From positions 78,448 through 142,447 of the forward strand of contig NZ_JBLXDO010000010.1 of assembly GCF_048263965.1 (NCBI RefSeq): a stretch of DNA of 64,000 bases, read 5' to 3'. The stretch is from Ferrimonas sp048263965 (GTDB lineage: Bacteria > Pseudomonadota > Gammaproteobacteria > Enterobacterales > Shewanellaceae). Each line of letters begins with the position of its first letter. The first letter of the stretch is position 1. Below, in pieces: positions 1 through 8,307 of the stretch. Made by a program: the position numbers and the translations under genes. The notes beneath the pieces were generated by a model that was given only the letters and a program-made list of their open reading frames with translations, had not been told where the DNA came from and did not search any database.

Positions 1-1186
1 CCATCTGGGCCATCTGATCCTGCTGAGCCTGGGTCCAAGGCTGGGCCCCGTCGGCGCGCTGATTCACCAGTACCGAGACCGACAACTGCTCCAGTTGCGC
101 CTGTTGATACTTGGTGTGGCGCACCGAGCGCCCCGCCTCGAAGCTGCGGCTGGACTCCTCACTCAGGGTGCTGGACTGATTCGAGGGTTGCTCCCCCTCC
201 TGGGCCGGCGGCTGGTTGGAGAGTGCTCCGGGGATCCCCAGGGCCAGGGAGCCGTTGTTCTGGTTGCTGCGCACCTTTTCCTGCAGCAGTACCACGCTGG
301 GATCGACGCTCTCCTGGGTCTCCTCCACCTGGTCAAAATTGATGTCGGCAGACACCTGCACCCGGAATTGCTGGGGACCCAATACCGGCAGAAGCATGCT
401 TTCCGCCCGCTGAATCAGCTGTTGCTCCAGGCTGCGGCTGTACTCCACCTGCTTGGCACTCAGGCCGTTGGCGTTGTGGCCCAGGGCCTCATTCCCCGCC
501 AGCAGCTCACCGCGCTGGTTCACCAGTTGCACCCGTTTGGGGCTGAGTCCGGGCACACTGCCCGCCACCAGGTTGACCACGGCGGCCACCTGGCCTGGGC
601 TCAGGGTTTTGCCCGGCTGCAGATCCACCATCACCGAGGCGGAGGTATGGGCATCCTGCTTGCGCACAAACAGGGTGCGCTTGGGGATGGCCAGGTGAAC
701 CCGGGCGGCTTTCACCGGATCCAGGGCCATGATGGTGCGGGCCATCTCCCCCTCCAGGCCATGACGGTACCTGGCCTGCTCCATAAACTGGCTGGTGGTC
801 ACGTCACTGTCGAGGGTGTCCAGGCCACTGGGCAGCTGAGCCTTGATGCCACGAGCCGCCAGCACCATGCGCACGGCCCCCACCTGGTCGTGGTTTACCA
901 GCAGCTGGCCGGTGCCGCGGTCAATCTGATAATCGATCCCTTCAGCCTCCAGCACCTCGATGATTTGGGCACTGTCGTACCCCTCCTGATTGCCATACAG
1001 GGGGCGAAGGTTGCCCCCGGACTTCCATAACACCAGGACGATGACGGTGGCGGCGATCACCGCCAGTACCGACACCAGCAGCACCTGCCCCTGCCCCCCT
1101 TCGGAGCGGACAAAGCGCTGCCAGACGCTGCGAGCGCCGTCAAGGAAGCCGAGAGGTTGAGCGGATTGGGATAATACGGTCGACAT
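1..1186 (-). CDS. fliF: Flagellar M-ring protein FliF (partial, C-terminus beyond the window)
   Basis: This is the MS-ring protein that anchors the flagellar basal body in the inner membrane and carries the export gate and FliG. Reading leftward from ATG at 1186 gives an open frame of about 395 codons to the window edge; the family is usually about 550 residues. A hydrophobic segment at about residues 33-53 (VLLVSVLAVIAATVIVLVLW) is the first membrane span. It is followed by the FliF/YscJ ring-building domain (LYGNQEGYDSAQIIEVLEAE) and the second ring domain with LPSGLDTLDSD and ARVHLAIPKRTLF. The gene follows fliE by 9 bp and belongs to the leftward motY-lafK-fliE-fliF unit, the order known from lateral flagella of Vibrio. 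The second membrane span and the FliG-binding tail lie outside the window. Confidence 0.93.
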   Translation of the reverse strand, partial: MSTVLSQSAQPLGFLDGARSVWQRFVRSEGGQGQVLLVSVLAVIAATVIVLVLWKSGGNLRPLYGNQEGYDSAQIIEVLEAEGIDYQIDRGTGQLLVNHDQVGAVRMVLAARGIKAQLPSGLDTLDSDVTTSQFMEQARYRHGLEGEMARTIMALDPVKAARVHLAIPKRTLFVRKQDAHTSASVMVDLQPGKTLSPGQVAAVVNLVAGSVPGLSPKRVQLVNQRGELLAGNEALGHNANGLSAKQVEYSRSLEQQLIQRAESMLLPVLGPQQFRVQVSADINFDQVEETQESVDPSVVLLQEKVRSNQNNGSLALGIPGALSNQPPAQEGEQPSNQSSTLSEESSRSFEAGRSVRHTKYQQAQLEQLSVSVLVNQRADGAQPWTQAQQDQMAQM

Positions 1187-1195
1187 AGTGCTCCC

Positions 1196-1513
1196 CTAGA
1201 TCGGCATCTTCATGATCTCGTCCAGCGCGGCCACCAGACGATTACGAATCTGCACCATGGCGCTGAATGAGAGGCTGGCCTTCTGCGACGCCACCATGGC
1301 GCCCACCAGGTCATCACTTTCCCCGGTTTCCACCGCAGCGGTGCGGGCCGACGCCAGGTTCTGGTCGGTATTGACGGACACGACCTTCTGCTTCATCAGC
1401 TCTGAGAAGTTGGCCGCCTCGGCCTGGTCCTCGGCCGGACGGATGAAGCCCGCCGCCTGGTCCTTCTGCAGGGCCATGGTCGCCAGCATCGATTGCTCGG
1501 TAATAATGCTCAT
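1196..1513 (-). CDS. fliE: Flagellar hook-basal body protein FliE
   Basis: FliE is the small adaptor that joins the MS ring to the rod and is an early export substrate. The 105-residue product ends with the conserved FliE C-terminus (AMVQIRNRLVAALDEIMKMPI, hydrophobic heptads needed for rod contact), and the middle carries the usual SFSAMVQ-type motif. Its length matches the family (about 100-110). It sits 16 bp after the LafK-like activator and 9 bp before fliF, so the three are probably co-transcribed. The product has no signal peptide, as expected for a substrate of the flagellar export machine. Confidence 0.9.
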   Translation of the reverse strand: MSIITEQSMLATMALQKDQAAGFIRPAEDQAEAANFSELMKQKVVSVNTDQNLASARTAAVETGESDDLVGAMVASQKASLSFSAMVQIRNRLVAALDEIMKMPI

Positions 1514-1529
1514 GATTGCTCAGCTTCCT

Positions 1530-2837
1530 CTACGCGGCACATTCGGCGTTTTTGATAATGGCATCCACATCGATGCCCGCTTCCCGCATCTGCGCCATCT
1601 TGTAACGCAGCGCCCTGGTGGTCATCCCCAGGGTCTCGGCGCTGCGGCTTCGATGGCCGCCGAACCGTTTCAGGGTGTCGATGATGTACTGGAACTCCGC
1701 CTGCTGCTTGGAGGCTTTGAGTCCCTGACCCGTGGCGGCACTCGCCGGAATCACCTGTTGCTGGGGCAGTCCCAGCTCCAGGGCCTGCAGGGCGGTGCCC
1801 CGGCGCATCACCAGGGCCCGCTGTACGCAGTTATCCAGCTCGCGGACATTGCCCGGCCAATCATGGGCCAGCAGCGCGGCGCGGGCGGCTTCACTGAAGT
1901 AGCAGCTGTCGTCCCCGGCCAGATGGTTGTGGCGCTCAAGCAGGTGATCGGCGAGCGGCAGAATGTCTTCGCGGCGCTCCCGCAGAGGTGGCAGGTGCAA
2001 GGGCAACACATCCAGACGGTAGAACAGGTCCTCCCGGAAGTTGCCTTCGCTCACCTCCTTGCGAAGATCCTTGTTGCTGGCAGCGATGATGCGGATATCC
2101 AGGTTAATGGGCTTGTGGCAACCCAGTCGCTCCACTTCGCGCTCCTGCAACACTCGAAGCAGCTTGGCTTGCAGCATCAGCGGCATCTCACCAATCTCGT
2201 CCAGCAGCAGGGTGCCGCCGTTGGCCAGCTCAAACTTACCCGCCTTGTCCGCATGGGCACCGGTGAACGCCCCCTTGGCATGGCCGAAGAGCACCGACTC
2301 CAACATCGACTCAGGAATGGCCGCGCAATTGACCGCCACAAACGGTTTGTCCGCCCGGGCGGAGTGGCGGTGAATGTAACGGGCCAGCTGCTCCTTGCCG
2401 GTGCCACTCTCACCAGAGAGCAGCACGCTGGCCTCGGTGGAGGCGGCGCGATGAGCCAGCATCAGCAACTGGCGGCTGGCCGGCGCTTCTGCCACCAGAT
2501 CCGCCCGGCTGCTTTCGATGGTGATGAGACGGCGAATCAGCCGGTGCAACTGCTCCAGATCCAGGGGAGCCAGCAGATAATCCTGGGCGCCGCAGCTCAG
2601 GGCGGCGCTGGCCACCTCACCGGCATCCGGGTCTACCAGCACCACTTTCATGCTGCCAGCAACCTCAGCCATCTTCTGACTGACCTGTTCAGGGGAGCAC
2701 CCCTGCAAGCCAACCAGGGTCAGCCAGGCGGGTTTTCGGCTGTCGATATCCAGCAGGGTAAACCCCTGAAGGTCCAGCTGAGCCCGGTCGCACCCACTGA
2801 GTTCAAATCCAGCAATTCGAATGGAGTAATCGCTCAT
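1530..2837 (-). CDS. lafK: Sigma-54-dependent flagellar activator, LafK-like
   Basis: This 435-residue protein is a bacterial enhancer-binding protein expected to drive sigma-54 promoters of the flagellar genes. The N-terminal ~115 residues resemble a degenerate receiver domain (VVLVDPDAGEVASAAL, then GAQDYLLAPLDLEQL). The AAA+ domain has Walker A GESGTGKE, the sigma-54 contact loop GAFTGA, Walker B GGTLLLDEIGE and the arginine-finger region FREDLFYRLDVLPL. A Fis-type helix-turn-helix lies at the C-terminus (RSRSAETLGMTTRALRYKMA). The position between motY and fliE matches lafK of lateral flagellar clusters, so LafK is preferred over the polar FlrA/FlrC. The start overlaps the motY stop by 4 bp, implying translational coupling. 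Confidence 0.88.
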   Translation of the reverse strand: MSDYSIRIAGFELSGCDRAQLDLQGFTLLDIDSRKPAWLTLVGLQGCSPEQVSQKMAEVAGSMKVVLVDPDAGEVASAALSCGAQDYLLAPLDLEQLHRLIRRLITIESSRADLVAEAPASRQLLMLAHRAASTEASVLLSGESGTGKEQLARYIHRHSARADKPFVAVNCAAIPESMLESVLFGHAKGAFTGAHADKAGKFELANGGTLLLDEIGEMPLMLQAKLLRVLQEREVERLGCHKPINLDIRIIAASNKDLRKEVSEGNFREDLFYRLDVLPLHLPPLRERREDILPLADHLLERHNHLAGDDSCYFSEAARAALLAHDWPGNVRELDNCVQRALVMRRGTALQALELGLPQQQVIPASAATGQGLKASKQQAEFQYIIDTLKRFGGHRSRSAETLGMTTRALRYKMAQMREAGIDVDAIIKNAECAA

Positions 2838-3775
2838 TCTCCGCTCTCCTGAGCATTGAGTATTTTTGGCAGGGTGCTGCTCATGTCCGGCGCCGCCTCC
2901 TGTGAGGGGGCCTGGTCATCTCCGGCCATCACCAGGCGAATGGTGACCCTGCGGTTCTTGGCGCGCCCTGCGGCACTGCCATTGCTGACCAGGGGGAAAC
3001 GCTCCCCGTGGCCTCGAATCTCTATCTTTGCCGCGGGCACGCCGGCAGCCACCAGTCGGGCTGCGATCTCGTCGGCGCGGGTGCGGCTTAGCACCAGGTT
3101 GGACAGGCTGTCTCCGTCGCTGTCGGTATGACCATCCACCAGCACCTTGTTGATGCGAGCGTCTGCCTGAACATAGGCGGCAGCGGCGTGGATGTTGTCA
3201 GCGGCTCCAAAAGCCGGCTCCACACCGCCGCTGGAGTACCGAATCTCCAATCGTCTCACCTGCTCATAGGACATGGGCAGCAACTGGTTCAGACATTGGC
3301 GCATCTCCAGGGCGGCCGACTGGCCCTGGACATTGGCACTGGATACCCGCCACTGCTGACCCAGTTGGTCACCGAGATCCACCTGCCAATTCCAACCCAG
3401 CTCCAGGGCCTGAAGGAAGGGCTCGCCCGCCCCAACCAGCCTGGCTTGGCTCTGCTGCCAATGGGCAGAATAGTGATGGGCAACATCGGGAGAGGAGGGT
3501 TGCCACCCAGGTTTCTGAAGGCTGAACTCGGCGTCGATGCCCTGCCCAGGCAGCCAGTCTGCTTCCAGGGCCAGGGAGAGTGGGTGACCGGCGTGACGGC
3601 GTAAGACAAATCGGCCGAAATTATCGACTTCATGTATGAGACGGCACTGAAATTTGTCACCGTCAAATTTCCATCCAGCTCTTTCCAGCGGCGTGCCAAA
3701 TTTAACCACCGCTGCGTTAGCGAGCGCCGGAAAAACGACAGCCGTCAAAAATACCTTATTTATCAAACTAGACAT
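2834..3775 (-). CDS. motY: MotY-like T-ring protein with OmpA-type peptidoglycan-binding domain
   Basis: MotY forms part of the periplasmic T ring that anchors sodium-driven stators around the basal body. The ATG at 3775 is chosen because it begins directly with a signal peptide (MSSLINKVFLTAVVFPALANA); an upstream in-frame start at 3829 would add 18 residues before it. The N-terminal MotY domain shows FGTPLERAGW and the motif CRLIHEVDNFGR, with a second Cys further on (MRQCLNQLL). The C-terminal OmpA-like domain contains VLVDGHTDSDGD, LSRTRADEIAARL and GHGERFPLVSNGSAAGRAKN-type signatures for binding peptidoglycan. Its linkage to lafK and fliE suggests it serves this secondary flagellum. Length is 313 residues, typical of the family. 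Confidence 0.85.
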   Translation of the reverse strand: MSSLINKVFLTAVVFPALANAAVVKFGTPLERAGWKFDGDKFQCRLIHEVDNFGRFVLRRHAGHPLSLALEADWLPGQGIDAEFSLQKPGWQPSSPDVAHHYSAHWQQSQARLVGAGEPFLQALELGWNWQVDLGDQLGQQWRVSSANVQGQSAALEMRQCLNQLLPMSYEQVRRLEIRYSSGGVEPAFGAADNIHAAAAYVQADARINKVLVDGHTDSDGDSLSNLVLSRTRADEIAARLVAAGVPAAKIEIRGHGERFPLVSNGSAAGRAKNRRVTIRLVMAGDDQAPSQEAAPDMSSTLPKILNAQESGE

Positions 3776-4156
3776 TATAGTCACTGGGCGAATTTTTAAG
3801 AGTTGGCAGACTATTATTTTTTCGACCAAGAAATCAAGTTTGAATTTATATTTTTCTACCGAGCAATCAATGAGATTTATTTTTCATTAAATATCATTGA
3901 ACGCCCCGCAAACCCCTGATATGTTAGCCATCGTCGTGAATGAACGGCATGATTTGGACAACGTATTTTTGACTTTGTCAGATAATTGACTGATGTTCTA
4001 AATACTAGCCAAGAGTAAAGAAATAAATAAAAGCAGTGCTGATATGATTGATCCATATATTACGCAACATTCGTGTTGGACAGCGCTTTACACCCAGCCC
4101 AGGTCTAATGGCAGCAGGGTTTTACGAATTTAAGCTCAATTAAAGAACAGTTCATA
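3776..4156. promoter_or_regulatory. AT-rich divergent promoter region between motY and fliM
   Basis: This 381-bp stretch separates the two divergent flagellar units and is visibly richer in A and T than the coding sequence around it. It must carry both promoters. I looked for a sigma-54 site (TGGCAC-N5-TTGC). The best candidates near 4077-4094 and 4110-4125 lack the essential GC of the -12 element, so no promoter can be assigned with confidence. No open frame of note is present. Confidence 0.5.
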
Positions 4157-5023
4157 ATGAAGACAACAGCAAAAGCAAAACTATTAGCTGGTGACACTGA
4201 CGCAACGGTAAGGCCTGTGGTTTTGGTCCAGGAAAAGCTGGCTCGCAGCCGCCTGCTTCGCCAGCTTGAACTGGGATACAGCCAGATGCTGGATGCGGTG
4301 CTGCAGATCTTCAAACCCCTGATGCGCCTTGGCCAGGCCACACCGGTGCGGGTCAGGCTGGACGAACAGCCCCTGCCGCCGAATCAGGGCAATGCCTGTT
4401 TTGTCCTCAGTCACGGACGCACCGCCCTGGCCTGGCTGGCCATCGACCGCTGTACCCTGGATCAGTTGGCCAGCAGCTACTACGGCGGCGCCAGCCAACG
4501 GCTGGTCAGCCCCCTGCGTCCCATCAGCCACTCCGAACTGCGCCTGGCTCATCGCATTGTCGAAACCAGCCTGGAAACCCTGCCCAAGACCCGACTCTCC
4601 ATGGATGAGCTGGATCTGGAGGTGGTGCCCAGCCTGGACGGCATTCAGTCTCCCGCTTGCTGGCGTTTCGAGTGGCCCCGGAGCCACCCCTTCGAGGCCA
4701 TCCGCTTCTATGTCAGCGAAGCCCTGCTCGGTTCCCTGTCCGAACAGCGCACCGAGCACAAAGCCGATCCTGAGCTGATGTCCAAGGTGAAACAGCGAAT
4801 GACCCAGATTCCGGTCCAGGCCCGGGTGGAACTGGCCCGCAAAGCGGTGCCGGTCCAGACACTCAACGAATTGAAAGAGGGCGACATTCTGCCCATACAT
4901 CTGCACGCCCGCTGCCCGGTTACCATAGGTGGCCGCACCCAGTTCTACGCCAGCGTGCATGCCCAAGACGGCAAACTGGTGGCCAAGCTCAACCAGGATG
5001 CCCATAAAGCTGAGGAGTACTAA
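4157..5023 (+). CDS. fliM: Flagellar motor switch protein FliM, lateral-type
   Basis: FliM is the middle layer of the C ring that switches rotation. The 288-residue product is shorter than polar FliM (about 330-350). It has a CheC/FliM-like middle domain (around SYYGGASQRLVSPLRPISHSE, then HRIVETSLETL) and a C-terminal SpoA domain (IPVQARVELARKAVPVQTLN, then LKEGDILPIHLHARCPVTI). The N-terminal CheY-binding motif (LSQxEIDALL) seen in chemotactic FliM is absent; the start MKTTAKAKLLAGDTD bears no resemblance to it. The assignment rests on the SpoA domain and on the fixed order fliM-N-P-Q-R-flhB-flhA. FliN follows after one base. Confidence 0.87.
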   Translation: MKTTAKAKLLAGDTDATVRPVVLVQEKLARSRLLRQLELGYSQMLDAVLQIFKPLMRLGQATPVRVRLDEQPLPPNQGNACFVLSHGRTALAWLAIDRCTLDQLASSYYGGASQRLVSPLRPISHSELRLAHRIVETSLETLPKTRLSMDELDLEVVPSLDGIQSPACWRFEWPRSHPFEAIRFYVSEALLGSLSEQRTEHKADPELMSKVKQRMTQIPVQARVELARKAVPVQTLNELKEGDILPIHLHARCPVTIGGRTQFYASVHAQDGKLVAKLNQDAHKAEEY

Positions 5024-5024
5024 C

Positions 5025-5387
5025 GTGGTTGATGACAACCTGCTGGATGATGATCTGCTGCTGGATGACCTGCTGGAGGAGGAGGTACCGACGGCCACCG
5101 TTTCCGCTTCCCCTCAATCCCGTCCCAAGAAGGATATGGGCTTTTTTCAGCAGTTGCCCGTGCAGGTCTCCCTGGAGCTGGCGAGCGCCGAAATGACCCT
5201 GGGAGAGCTGACCACCCTGGGCGAGGGGGACGTGATCACCCTGGACCGCATGGTAGGCGAACCCCTGGATCTGCGTGTCAACGGCGCCCTGCTGGGGCGG
5301 GGTGAGGTGGTCGAGGTCAATGGCCGCTACGGCGTTCGCCTGCTGGAGGTGGAAAATACCAAGGTCTCTGGCGGCTACGATGGCTAA
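5025..5387 (+). CDS. fliN: Flagellar motor switch protein FliN
   Basis: FliN forms the base of the C ring and docks the export ATPase complex. The GTG at 5025 is taken as start. It lies one base after the fliM stop with a GAGGAG ribosome site at 5012-5017, and gives a 120-residue protein, the normal length. The N-terminus is strikingly acidic (DDNLLDDDLLLDDLLEEE). The C-terminal SpoA domain reads LPVQVSLELASAEMTLGELT, LGEGDVITLDRMVGEPLDL, VNGALLGRGEVVEVNGRYGV. The stop overlaps the fliP start by 8 bp. Confidence 0.88.
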   Translation: MVDDNLLDDDLLLDDLLEEEVPTATVSASPQSRPKKDMGFFQQLPVQVSLELASAEMTLGELTTLGEGDVITLDRMVGEPLDLRVNGALLGRGEVVEVNGRYGVRLLEVENTKVSGGYDG

Positions 5388-6114
5388 GCTGGCCCGCTTC
5401 TGGCCTCTGCTGCTGTTGGTCCTGCCCTTTGCCGCCAGTGCAGAGGGCCTGACCCTGCTGACTCTGGACGACGGTGACCAGTCCCAGGCGATCAACATCA
5501 AACTGGAGATCCTGGCACTGATGACCGCCATCAGTCTGCTGCCGGCGCTGCTGCTGATGGCCACCAGTTTCACCCGAATCATTGTGGTACTGGCGGTACT
5601 GCGCCAGGCCCTGGGCCTGCAGCAGAGCCCCCCCAACAAGGTTCTGCTGGGGATCGCCCTGATCCTGACCCTGTTTATCATGCGCCCGGTGGGCGAGCAG
5701 ATCTACGCCAACGCGGTTCAGCCCTACGACGGCGGCGAGATCAACCTGGTAGAGGCCGCCCGGCGGGCAGAGGTGCCCCTGCGCGCCTTTATGCTGACTC
5801 AGACCCGGGAGTCGGACCTGGAGCAGATGATGCGCATCTCCGGCGATTCTCTGGATCTGACGCCAAATGAAGTGCCCTTCCTGACCCTGATGCCCGCCTT
5901 CGTGCTCAGTGAACTCAAGACCGCCTTCCAAATCGGCTTTCTACTGTTTCTTCCCTTCCTGGTCATCGATCTGGTGGTCGCCAGTGTGCTGATGTCCATG
6001 GGGATGATGATGCTATCACCGCTGATCATCTCCCTCCCCTTCAAACTGATGGTGTTTGTGCTGGTGGATGGCTGGAGCATGACGGTAGGCACCCTGGCGG
6101 CCAGTTTCGGATAG
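5380..6114 (+). CDS. fliP: Flagellar export gate protein FliP
   Basis: FliP builds the core of the flagellar type III export gate with FliQ and FliR. The 244-residue product starts with a cleavable signal sequence (LLLLVLPFAASAEG), as in other FliP proteins. It carries the conserved ATSFTRIIVVLAVLRQALGL segment and MRPVGEQIYANAVQPY. Later come LMPAFVLSELKTAFQIGFLL and the final membrane spans with MGMMMLSPLIISLPFKLMVF. The ATG at 5380 lies inside the end of fliN. No fliO is found between fliN and fliP, as in many lateral systems. Confidence 0.93.
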   Translation: MAKLARFWPLLLLVLPFAASAEGLTLLTLDDGDQSQAINIKLEILALMTAISLLPALLLMATSFTRIIVVLAVLRQALGLQQSPPNKVLLGIALILTLFIMRPVGEQIYANAVQPYDGGEINLVEAARRAEVPLRAFMLTQTRESDLEQMMRISGDSLDLTPNEVPFLTLMPAFVLSELKTAFQIGFLLFLPFLVIDLVVASVLMSMGMMMLSPLIISLPFKLMVFVLVDGWSMTVGTLAASFG

Positions 6115-6118
6115 CCTC

Positions 6119-6388
6119 ATGGATACTCAAGTTCTCAGTACCCTGTTTGCCGATGCCGTATTGCTGGTGGTCAATATGGTGGCGATACTGATTCTCCCCG
6201 GCCTGGCCCTGGGGATCATCATCGCGGTGTTTCAGGCCGCCACCCAGGTCAACGAACAGACCCTGAGCTTTCTGCCCAAGCTGATCATGACCCTGCTGAT
6301 GGTGCTCTTTGCCGGCCACTGGTTGCTGCAACAGGTGATGGACCTGTTTCAGCGTCTGTTCAATGACATCCCCTACCTCATCGGCTAG
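6119..6388 (+). CDS. fliQ: Flagellar export gate protein FliQ
   Basis: This 89-residue protein with two membrane helices is the FliQ subunit of the export gate. Diagnostic text includes VNMVAILILPGLALGIIIAV followed by FQAATQVNEQTLSFLPKL, the near-invariant FliQ signature between the two helices. It begins 4 bp after the fliP stop and ends 3 bp before fliR, so the three gate subunits are translationally close. Length and topology are those of the family. Confidence 0.93.
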   Translation: MDTQVLSTLFADAVLLVVNMVAILILPGLALGIIIAVFQAATQVNEQTLSFLPKLIMTLLMVLFAGHWLLQQVMDLFQRLFNDIPYLIG

Positions 6389-6391
6389 CCC

Positions 6392-7171
6392 ATGCTGACT
6401 CTGACCAGCGCCGAACTGGGCAGCCTGCTAGGCCACATCTGGTGGCCCTTCTGCCGGTTGATGGGCGCCTTCAGCGTGATGCCCATGTTCTCCAGCGCCC
6501 ACGTCACCATCCGCGTCAAGATACTGCTGGCCCTAGTGCTCTCTGTGGTGATGGCCCCCATGGTGCCCACGCCGCCCCAGGTGGATGCCGCCTCACTCAC
6601 CGCGGTATTGCTGGCCGCCGAACAGATCCTCACCGGCATGCTGCTGGCGTTTCCCCTGCTGCTGCTTGTTCATGTGCTTACCGTACTGGGCTCTGTGGTT
6701 TCCATGCAGATGGGGCTCTCCATGGCGATCATGAACGACCCGGTCAATGGCATGAGTCAAGCCATCGTCAGCCAGCTGCTGATGCTCTACGGCATCCTGA
6801 TGTTTCTGGCCCTGGAGGGCCACCTGGTGGCCCTGGGCATCCTGGTGGACAGTTTCACCCTGTGGCCGGTGGGCAGCGGCATCTTCAACCTGCCCCTGGA
6901 GATGCTGGCCCTGAGGTTTGGCTGGATCTTTGCCTCGGCCCTCACCCTGGCAGTACCGGCGGTCACCGCCATGCTGCTGGTCAACCTCACCTTTGGTGTC
7001 CTCAGCCGGGCCGCCCCCAGCCTCAACGTCTTCGCCCTGGGCTTTCCCATGTCGATGATGATGGGCCTGGTGTGCCTGCTGCTGGTGTTCACCGGCCTTC
7101 CCGGACTGTACGCGGAGCTGACCAGTGACGCCCTGAGGGTGATGCTGCACGCGATCGGGGGGACGCCATGA
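6392..7171 (+). CDS. fliR: Flagellar export gate protein FliR
   Basis: FliR is the third gate subunit, a six-span membrane protein of 259 residues. Recognisable segments are LIWWPFCRLMGAFSVMPMFS-like text near the N-terminus (residues 8-30), VLTVLGSVVSMQMGLSMAIM with NDPVNGMSQ, and the C-terminal VLSRAAPSLNVFALGFPMSM motif that contacts FlhB. The stop codon overlaps the flhB start (ATGA). Conserved hydrophobic length and order leave little doubt. Confidence 0.92.
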   Translation: MLTLTSAELGSLLGHIWWPFCRLMGAFSVMPMFSSAHVTIRVKILLALVLSVVMAPMVPTPPQVDAASLTAVLLAAEQILTGMLLAFPLLLLVHVLTVLGSVVSMQMGLSMAIMNDPVNGMSQAIVSQLLMLYGILMFLALEGHLVALGILVDSFTLWPVGSGIFNLPLEMLALRFGWIFASALTLAVPAVTAMLLVNLTFGVLSRAAPSLNVFALGFPMSMMMGLVCLLLVFTGLPGLYAELTSDALRVMLHAIGGTP

Positions 7172-8298
7172 GCAATGAGCAGTCCGGCGACAAGACCGAA
7201 CAACCCACGGCCAACCGGCTGCGCAAGGCCAGGGAGCAGGGGCAGGTTGCCCGCTCCAAGGATTTTTCCAGTGCGGTACTGCTGCTGGGGGCCGCCACCC
7301 TGCTGGACAGCGGCAGTGGCTACCTGGCCAGTTTCATTCAGGGGGTGGGGAGCAACAACTTCTCCGTCACCCGGGCCGCCCTGGAGGCTCCCGGCATGAT
7401 GCAGCAGCACCTGGGGCTGGCCCTGCTGATGTTGCTGCAGACCCTGGTTCCCTTACTCGCTGGCCTCTACCTGCTGACCGCCGCGGCCGCCGCCCTGCCC
7501 GAGGGCCCTCTGCTCAACCTGGGCAACGCCGGTTTCAAGCTTAGCCGCATCAGCCTGATCTCCGGCTTCGGCCGGCTGTTCTCCCTGAACTCCTTGGCAG
7601 AGCTGGGCAAGTCCATTCTCAAGGTGGTGCTGATTGCCGGCACCATGCTGCTCTACCTGCGCCAGGTGTGGATCACCCTGCCCAAGCTGGCCCAGCAGCC
7701 CCTGCCACTGGCCCTGGAGCGGGCGTCCGACGTGCTCACCAGCGGCCTCTACTGGCTGGCAGGCGCCGTCGCCATTGTGGGGGTGATAGACCTGCCGTAT
7801 CAGGCCTGGAGCCATAAGCGCAAACTGAAGATGAGCAAGCAGGAGATCAAGGATGAGCATAAGCAGCAGGAGGGCAAACCCGAGGTCAAATCCCGCATCC
7901 GCCAGCTGCAGCAGAAGATGGCCAGAAGCCGCGCCGAGGTGGCCCTGCCCCAGGCGGACGTGCTGCTGATTAACCCCAGCCACTACGCGGTGGCACTCAA
8001 GTATGAGCCAGAGAAGGCCGATGCCCCCTATGTGCTGGCCAAGGGGGTGGACGAGGTAGCCCTCTACATGCGCTCCCTGGCACCCAAATACGATCTGGAG
8101 GTGGTCAGCGCGCCCCCTCTGACCCGGGCCATCTACCACTCCACCCAGGTGGAGCAGCAGATTCCGGCCCAGCTCTACCATGCCATCGCCCATGTGCTCA
8201 GCTATGTGCTGCAGCTCAAGGCCCACCGGCGTGGCAAACAGGGGCGCCCCGAGCCCCTGCCCCAGTTCCACATTCCCCAACACCTGCGTCACGATTGA
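7168..8298 (+). CDS. flhB: Flagellar export switch protein FlhB (NPSH variant of the autocleavage site)
   Basis: FlhB switches export specificity from rod-hook to filament substrates after self-cleavage in its cytoplasmic domain. The 376-residue product has the N-terminal signature DKTEQPTANRLRKAREQGQV, four membrane spans, the linker KMSKQEIKDEHKQQEGKPEV and the cleavage region VLLINPSHYAVALKY. The usual tetrapeptide is NPTH; here Thr is replaced by Ser, a conservative change that keeps the Asn-Pro scissile bond and the His. The C-terminal tail (HRRGKQGRPEPLPQFHIPQH) is longer than the core domain. It starts within the end of fliR and precedes flhA by 9 bp. Confidence 0.93.
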   Translation: MSNEQSGDKTEQPTANRLRKAREQGQVARSKDFSSAVLLLGAATLLDSGSGYLASFIQGVGSNNFSVTRAALEAPGMMQQHLGLALLMLLQTLVPLLAGLYLLTAAAAALPEGPLLNLGNAGFKLSRISLISGFGRLFSLNSLAELGKSILKVVLIAGTMLLYLRQVWITLPKLAQQPLPLALERASDVLTSGLYWLAGAVAIVGVIDLPYQAWSHKRKLKMSKQEIKDEHKQQEGKPEVKSRIRQLQQKMARSRAEVALPQADVLLINPSHYAVALKYEPEKADAPYVLAKGVDEVALYMRSLAPKYDLEVVSAPPLTRAIYHSTQVEQQIPAQLYHAIAHVLSYVLQLKAHRRGKQGRPEPLPQFHIPQHLRHD

Positions 8299-8307
8299 GG
8301 ATAACCG

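Noticed and set aside
1212..2852. Long rightward open frame (546 codons) across fliE and lafK
   Set aside because: It is the antisense shadow of high-GC genes with clear family matches; similar shadows across flhA, bkd and pgm were also discarded.
3950..4130. Sigma-54 promoter candidates in the motY-fliM region
   Set aside because: TGGACAGCGCTTTACA and TGGCAGCAGGGTTTTACG both lack the invariant GC of the -12 element at the required distance from GG.
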